Origin: JBDHXE01 sp039810525
Lineage (GTDB): Bacteria > Bacteroidota > Ignavibacteria > Kapaibacteriales > UBA2268
DNA: 10,171 bases
Assembly: GCA_039810525.1 (NCBI GenBank)
Contig: JBDHXE010000079.1
Location: forward strand, 1-10,171
Direction of reading: 5' to 3'
The number at the start of each line of letters is the position of its first letter. Position 1 is the first letter of the stretch. The translations under genes were made by a program, and so were the position numbers. The notes under the pieces are model-generated. The model searched no databases. It worked only from the letters and a program-made list of their open reading frames with translations, and was not told the DNA's origin. Shown here piece after piece: positions 6,488 to 10,171 of the stretch.

Positions 6488-7720
6488 ATGGATATTTATA
6501 ATGATATGACACTGTCGGAAAAAATTAGCTGTTTTGTAGATGGAGAGTTATCTACAGACGAAAGCACTAATTTATTCTACGAATTAGCTAATAAGCCTGA
6601 ATATCAAAACGAATTAAGGCAAATGCTATTAATAAAAAACACCTTCAAAAACACAATGATTAGCGCACCAGTTAATTTGAAATCTAATGTATTAAAAAAT
6701 ACAGTCAATAAAGATTCCTATTATTCTAAATTAGCTAATGCTCTATCATTATTAATTACATATATCCTCTCTAAAGGTTCTTTAACTTATGCTGGTATTG
6801 GTATTTTGACTTTAACTGCTATGATCTTAATAAGCGATAGTATTGACAATAATTCACCTAATCAATCTACAAACTCTATGCTACTCAATACTAATATACC
6901 AGATATTAGTTCTAAAGAAATACTTACTCAAAATCCAAAACAAGATAATAATATCATCAATACAGATAGCAAAACAAAAGAAAATCAATTAGCACATAGT
7001 GCTTATACTACCAATAATCCAAATATTAAACATAGATTTACTGATATCAAGATTGATAATATTTATGCTCAAAAAATCAACGATAATACTAATAATATTA
7101 GCGAACAAGTAATTGAAAATATTAATCATTCTGATTTTACTAAAAATAATTATACTAATTTTGATTTTGATAAAAGTGGTGCATCAGAGATTTATTATAA
7201 TAATTCTAATAATAGATTTCTAAATAAGATATCTCTTTCTTTGAAAAAATTTGATGGTACTTCTTTCCCGAATTTTAATTTACCTAATCAAAATAGTGAT
7301 ATTTTAAACAATTTTAGCCTAGCATTAAACTATAATATTGATTATAATCAAAGTATCGGATTAGTATTAGGTTTTGAGAATTTCTTAATGAATTATAATA
7401 AATTAGAAGGTGATATTTTATACAATTATCGCCAAAATTATAATACTCAGTGGTTAGGGTTACAATATAATTATACTTTGGACCAAATAGCAGAAAGTGG
7501 GCTAAGGCCTAATTTGAATCTTATAGCAGGTGCCACTAATATTGGCCCAATTTTGAAAATTGGTGCTGGTGTAACTTATCATATAAATGATTATTTTTCA
7601 TTAACTGCAGGAGTAGAATCTGGTTGGCTATTTTATAGCAACAATGGCAATTTAATCAACGGAGATTTGTATAATACTCAGAAAATAGGCTATAATATTG
7701 GATTAAACCTTGGTTTATAA
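6488..7720 (+). CDS. Membrane anti-sigma factor with C-terminal outer-membrane beta-barrel-like domain
   Basis: I read four parts in 410 residues. Residues 8-55 resemble the helical anti-sigma start seen in many such proteins (F-V-D-G-E-L-S followed by L-F-Y-E-L-A-N-K-P-E), without the HxxxCxxC zinc motif. Residues 99-117 form one transmembrane helix with K96 before it, so the N-terminus should be cytosolic. Residues 118-243 are polar and low-complexity, about one fifth Asn. Residues 244-410 contain about eight alternating amphipathic beta stretches with aromatic girdles (for example 288-301, 352-366, 369-382), the last one ending at the C-terminus. This looks like an OmpA/OmpX-sized barrel. 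The protein could thus span both membranes and hold the sigma factor encoded 5 nt upstream. Its stop overlaps the next start by one base (TAATG). The anti-sigma role rests on context and a short pattern; the barrel is a reading of strand periodicity. Confidence 0.75.
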   Translation: MDIYNDMTLSEKISCFVDGELSTDESTNLFYELANKPEYQNELRQMLLIKNTFKNTMISAPVNLKSNVLKNTVNKDSYYSKLANALSLLITYILSKGSLTYAGIGILTLTAMILISDSIDNNSPNQSTNSMLLNTNIPDISSKEILTQNPKQDNNIINTDSKTKENQLAHSAYTTNNPNIKHRFTDIKIDNIYAQKINDNTNNISEQVIENINHSDFTKNNYTNFDFDKSGASEIYYNNSNNRFLNKISLSLKKFDGTSFPNFNLPNQNSDILNNFSLALNYNIDYNQSIGLVLGFENFLMNYNKLEGDILYNYRQNYNTQWLGLQYNYTLDQIAESGLRPNLNLIAGATNIGPILKIGAGVTYHINDYFSLTAGVESGWLFYSNNGNLINGDLYNTQKIGYNIGLNLGL

Positions 7721-8475
7721 TGAAATATTTGAAATTAATATTGCTTTGTGTTTTTATTTATTCTTGCTCCGATCCTACTTCAATAGATGCAGATAGAGAA
7801 AAACACATCATAGATGACCCAAGTCAACATCCAGCAAAATTTTTGATAAACCCTACTACAATTGACTTAGGTATGATATTGCTTGGTAGTCAAAGTAATG
7901 ATTTAATATTTAATATTAAGAATATTACAGAGAGCAATCTAACAATCAATAGTATAAAATTAAAGAATTACCCTATTCTTGCTTCCATTCAATTTGATAG
8001 CCCATTCACACTTTCACCATTTGGTAGCAATCAAGACAACAAACAATTAGCTATCAGCATATCTCCAGATAAATATGGATATTTTATTGATACTTTATTA
8101 GTAGATAACTATAAAAACCCTATTACTATTGTGAAAGCTAATATCCCTGCACTTATAGCTGATGATATTTATTTTGAAGATACCAAAATATCTGAATTCC
8201 AATTAAATAGTTTCAAATTTAGAAATATATCAGATAAAGTAGCTATAATCACTGAATTTGAACTCATAGATAATAATAATGTATTTTTGAACGAACCTGC
8301 TGTCAAATTGCCTATTATTATTAATCCTAAATCAGAAAGCGGTAATATCAAAATTACATTCAATCCAAACAATATAGAAGACTATAGCGCTTATATCCAA
8401 ATTAAAGCCAATTTTGATGGAGCTGACTATCCATATATGTCAACTATCAAAATTAGTGGAAAGGGTGTTAATTAA
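7720..8475 (+). CDS. Lipoprotein with two tandem ASH/Ig-like (choice-of-anchor-D-like) domains
   Basis: This 251-residue protein starts with a lipoprotein signal: a Lys-containing start, a hydrophobic core, then I-Y-S-C with Cys16 as the likely lipidated residue, followed by S-D-P-T. The rest forms two repeats of about 105 residues (39-143 and 146-251) with the ASPM/SPD-2/Hydin-type pattern: I-D-L-G-x-x-x-x-G at 48-56, a strand ending in N, a hydrophobic L-T-I strand, an I-S-I-S-P or I-T-F-N-P strand (112-116, 211-215), and a closing I-x-G-K-G in the second copy. Such beta-sandwich domains usually bind proteins or scaffold cell-surface assemblies. No catalytic residues are evident. The ATG overlaps the preceding TAA, so translation is coupled to the anti-sigma gene, and a shared envelope function, such as co-sensor or barrel partner, is plausible but inferred. 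Whether it faces the periplasm or the surface cannot be told. Confidence 0.78.
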   Translation: MKYLKLILLCVFIYSCSDPTSIDADREKHIIDDPSQHPAKFLINPTTIDLGMILLGSQSNDLIFNIKNITESNLTINSIKLKNYPILASIQFDSPFTLSPFGSNQDNKQLAISISPDKYGYFIDTLLVDNYKNPITIVKANIPALIADDIYFEDTKISEFQLNSFKFRNISDKVAIITEFELIDNNNVFLNEPAVKLPIIINPKSESGNIKITFNPNNIEDYSAYIQIKANFDGADYPYMSTIKISGKGVN

Positions 8476-8498
8476 CTAATTATCATAGCTTAGTTAAT
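8471..8498. repeat. 9-bp inverted repeat between the lipoprotein and aminotransferase genes
   Basis: ATTAACTAA (8471-8479) and TTAGTTAAT (8490-8498) are perfect inverted copies with a 10-nt spacer. The left arm covers the lipoprotein stop codon. No T-tract follows (the next bases are AAGAAAAAA), so it is a poor terminator. It lies where a -33 element would fall for the TATATTTG at 8512, so an operator is the other option. It is AT-rich and may be chance. Confidence 0.35.
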
Positions 8499-8511
8499 AA
8501 GAAAAAATCCT

Positions 8512-8519
8512 TATATTTG
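8512..8519 (+). promoter_or_regulatory. Bacteroidota-type -7 box (TATATTTG) for the aminotransferase gene
   Basis: TATATTTG is an exact match to the TAnnTTTG -7 consensus known from Bacteroidota. It lies 38 nt upstream of the aminotransferase ATG in an 82-nt gap. The matching -33 TTTG/TTG element is not clear; only TTAGTT at 8490-8495 is near the right distance. Confidence 0.42.
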
Positions 8520-8557
8520 TAATCACATTACATTCACTTTTATAGTTTAGGTTAATA

Positions 8558-9763
8558 ATGGAATTAAAGAAAATAATCCCTGCCACAAAAACTGAAAATG
8601 TTAGATATGCGATTAGAGATATTATATCATTAGCTAATCAAGTAGCGGCTACGGGTAAACAAATGTATTATTTAAATATTGGAGATCCTAATATTTTTGA
8701 TCATAGCACTCCAAATACAGTATTAGAGCCTACAATTAAAGCACTTAAAGAGAATAAAAATGGATACGCACCTTCTAATGGCATAGCAATAGCATTAGAT
8801 TCTATTAGAGAAGACGCTGAGAAAAAAGGAATCCATAATATTTTAGATGCATTTGTAACTAATGGTGCAAGCGAAGCTATTGAAATCTGTCTGACTGCAC
8901 TATTAAATAGAGGTGAAAACTTTTTGATGCCTACACCGGGATATCCATTATACACTGCTGTAGAAAGCAAATTGGAATTAGAGCCAAATCCTTATTACTT
9001 ATCTGAAGAAAATGGCTGGCAACCTGATATAGAAGATATCAAATCAAAAATAAATAACAAAACTAAAGCAATAGTATTAATTAATCCTAACAACCCAACA
9101 GGCTCTATTTGTAAAATTGATACATTAAATCAAATTATTGAATTAGCCTTACAACATAATTTGGTAATTTTTGCTGATGAAATATACGATAAACTAATTT
9201 TTGATAATAAACAAATGACATCTATTGCAGCACTCAATCAAGATGTATCTTGTATCACATTCTCAGGATTATCCAAAAATTATCTTGCACCTGGATTTAG
9301 AATAGGATGGGGAGTAGTAAGTGGTAGAAAAGAAATACTATCAGACTATATAGAAGCTATCAATAAATTACTGAGATCTAGAGTTAGTTCAAATCATGCC
9401 GAACAATATGCTATTGCTCCCGCATTGAGAGGCGATCAATCACATCTGGTAGAATTGAATACTAAACTACAAACAAGGAGAGATATTACAATCAATATTT
9501 TAACTAAAATAGATGGTATTTCTCTTGTTAAGCCAGAAGGAGCATTTTATGCTTTCCCTTCAATCAAAGTAAATAATGACTCTCATTTTGTAAGTGAATT
9601 GATAAAAGAAACAGGGGTAGTTGTAGTACCAGGGAGTGGCTTTGGGCAAAGGCCAGGTACTAACCATTTTAGAATAGTTACCCTACCACAAGAAGAAATA
9701 CTTAGGAAAGCATTTGATTTGATAAATGAATACTATAAATTCTATTTGAATAAATTTGAATAA
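8558..9763 (+). CDS. Class I/II PLP-dependent aminotransferase, AlaA/AlaT-like (probable alanine transaminase)
   Basis: This is a fold-type I aminotransferase of 401 residues, likely cytosolic and dimeric. The PLP lysine is K240 in S-G-L-S-K-N-Y. Other fixed points are L-N-I-G-D-P (39-44), N-G-A-S-E-A (102-107), I-N-P-N-N-P-T-G (175-182), D207 and Y210 in A-D-E-I-Y, and R372 in F-R-I-V-T-L-P, which binds the substrate carboxylate. Its closest remembered pattern is the AlaA/AlaT group: G-D-P near the start, the P-G-Y-P-L-Y-T-A turn (127-134), and F-R-I-V-T-L-P at the end. It would interconvert pyruvate plus glutamate with alanine plus 2-oxoglutarate; aspartate or branched substrates are not excluded. 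A weak TTAGG precedes the ATG by 6 nt. It has its own candidate promoter and a strong terminator, so it is probably monocistronic. Confidence 0.9.
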   Translation: MELKKIIPATKTENVRYAIRDIISLANQVAATGKQMYYLNIGDPNIFDHSTPNTVLEPTIKALKENKNGYAPSNGIAIALDSIREDAEKKGIHNILDAFVTNGASEAIEICLTALLNRGENFLMPTPGYPLYTAVESKLELEPNPYYLSEENGWQPDIEDIKSKINNKTKAIVLINPNNPTGSICKIDTLNQIIELALQHNLVIFADEIYDKLIFDNKQMTSIAALNQDVSCITFSGLSKNYLAPGFRIGWGVVSGRKEILSDYIEAINKLLRSRVSSNHAEQYAIAPALRGDQSHLVELNTKLQTRRDITINILTKIDGISLVKPEGAFYAFPSIKVNNDSHFVSELIKETGVVVVPGSGFGQRPGTNHFRIVTLPQEEILRKAFDLINEYYKFYLNKFE

Positions 9764-9788
9764 TCAAAAAAAATAATCTAATAATAAT

Positions 9789-9820
9789 AAACAGAATTTC
9801 TTAATAGAAATTCTGTTTTT
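9789..9820 (+). terminator. Strong intrinsic terminator after the aminotransferase gene
   Basis: AAACAGAATTTC (9789-9800) and GAAATTCTGTTT (9807-9818) form a perfect 12-bp stem with a 6-nt loop, and the T run continues to 9820. It begins 25 nt after the aminotransferase stop and separates it from galE. Confidence 0.88.
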
Positions 9821-9868
9821 GTATATTTATTTCAAAATATATTATAAATTAAATAGTTATAAAACAAA

Positions 9869-9899
9869 TTGTAACGGACACTACCAAGAATTATGTTTT
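9869..9899 (+). promoter_or_regulatory. Possible Bacteroidota-type promoter for galE
   Basis: TTG (9869-9871), a 20-nt spacer and TATGTTTT (9892-9899, one mismatch to TAnnTTTG) fit the -33/-7 layout. Transcription would then begin near 9905, giving galE almost no leader. This agrees with the missing ribosome binding site but is not proof of it. Confidence 0.32.
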
Positions 9900-9913
9900 A
9901 ATATATGGCTTTT

Positions 9914-10171
9914 ATGAAGATATTAGTAACAGGTGGATTAGGATATATTGGCTCACACACAGTAATTGAATTAATTAATAATGGTTTTATACCTATTATC
10001 ATAGATAATTTATCAAATTCTGAGCTCTTTATGCTTGATAGAATACAAAAGATTACTGGCATCAAGCCTGATTTTTATAAGTTAGATATTAGAAACTACG
10101 ATAAGTTAAACCAAATAATTAAGAATTATGATAAAATTGATGGAGTAATCCACTTTGCTGCATTCAAATCA
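9914..10171 (+). CDS. galE: UDP-glucose 4-epimerase, N-terminal part (3' end outside window)
   Basis: The frame stays open to the right edge and gives the first 86 residues of a short-chain dehydrogenase/reductase-type sugar epimerase. GalE interconverts UDP-glucose and UDP-galactose using bound NAD. The start M-K-I-L-V-T-G-G-L-G-Y-I-G-S-H is the Rossmann NAD-binding loop of the family, D-N-L-S-N-S follows the second strand, K-L-D-I-R the next, and V-I-H-F-A-A-F-K-S at the edge matches the GalE V-I-H-F-A block. I use the ATG at 9914 because it gives the exact family N-terminus; an in-frame ATG at 9905 would add M-A-F. Neither has a ribosome binding site, and the candidate promoter suggests a very short leader. 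The catalytic Y-x-x-x-K lies beyond the window, so related UDP-sugar epimerases are not fully excluded. Confidence 0.88.
   Translation, partial: MKILVTGGLGYIGSHTVIELINNGFIPIIIDNLSNSELFMLDRIQKITGIKPDFYKLDIRNYDKLNQIIKNYDKIDGVIHFAAFKS

Noticed and set aside
6488..6660. Classical zinc-binding anti-sigma (ZAS) domain
   Set aside because: Only Cys15 is present and there is no HxxxCxxC motif, so zinc binding is not supported; the call rests on the D-G-E-L pattern and context.
6840..7230. AT-rich, Asn-codon-rich stretch as a tandem DNA repeat or mobile element
   Set aside because: There is no fixed repeat unit, no terminal inverted repeats and the frame is continuous; it is a low-complexity protein linker in an AT-rich genome.
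9840..9866. TTATAAA direct repeat upstream of galE as a regulatory iteron
   Set aside because: Only two short A/T copies with no consistent spacing to the gene; expected by chance in this composition.
1..10171. Reassigned stop codons (TGA or TAG) because every stop is TAA
   Set aside because: Tryptophan is encoded by TGG at conserved sites such as the thioredoxin W-C-G-P-C, and every gene has its expected length under the standard code. Low G+C explains the TAA preference.

Overview
The window is a strongly AT-rich (roughly 30% G+C by eye) bacterial chromosome segment in which every supported gene lies on the + strand. Ten genes with visible ends all stop with TAA, and the standard code reads all of them through. 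The content is mostly housekeeping. A TAnnTTTG-like promoter box, a CSDP-type lipoprotein start, a two-domain ASH (choice-of-anchor-D-like) lipoprotein and an anti-sigma/outer-membrane-barrel fusion point to the Bacteroidota/Chlorobiota side of the FCB group. An Ignavibacteria- or Kapabacteria-like lineage is possible. This placement is inference and is not proved by any marker here.

Layout. 1-298: C-terminal two thirds of NusB. 395-3750: a tight four-gene operon of thioredoxin (trxA), pterin-4a-carbinolamine dehydratase, enolase (eno) and an alpha-D-phosphohexomutase, with gaps of 3, 21 and 20 nt, closed by an intrinsic terminator at 3775-3817. 3949-5826: an oligoendopeptidase F (M3B) with a Sec signal peptide and a second, well-placed internal start that would omit most of the signal. 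5880-8475: a three-gene cassette of ECF sigma factor, membrane anti-sigma factor ending in a predicted 8-stranded beta-barrel, and ASH-domain lipoprotein, with gaps of 5 nt and then a 1-nt TAATG overlap. 8558-9763: an AlaA/AlaT-like PLP aminotransferase followed by a perfect 12-bp stem terminator. 9914-end: the start of UDP-glucose 4-epimerase (galE), cut by the window edge.

How the parts work together. NusB, thioredoxin and enolase serve core transcription, redox and glycolysis. The phosphohexomutase and GalE could both serve nucleotide-sugar supply for envelope glycans. The most interesting region is 5838-8475. The second protein has an N-terminal anti-sigma-like segment, one inner-membrane helix, an Asn-rich linker of about 125 residues, and a C-terminal amphipathic beta-strand domain ending at the last residue. 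It could therefore span both membranes and report outer-membrane state directly to the sigma factor. This resembles the dual membrane-spanning anti-sigma (Dma) factors known from Bacteroides, but has a different N-terminal domain and a coupled ASH lipoprotein. The sigma gene carries an operator-like 19-nt dyad upstream and an unusually GC-rich hairpin inside its first 100 nt. Both could be control points.

No tRNA, rRNA, CRISPR array, insertion sequence or phage gene was seen. No gene-free stretch exceeds 200 bases.
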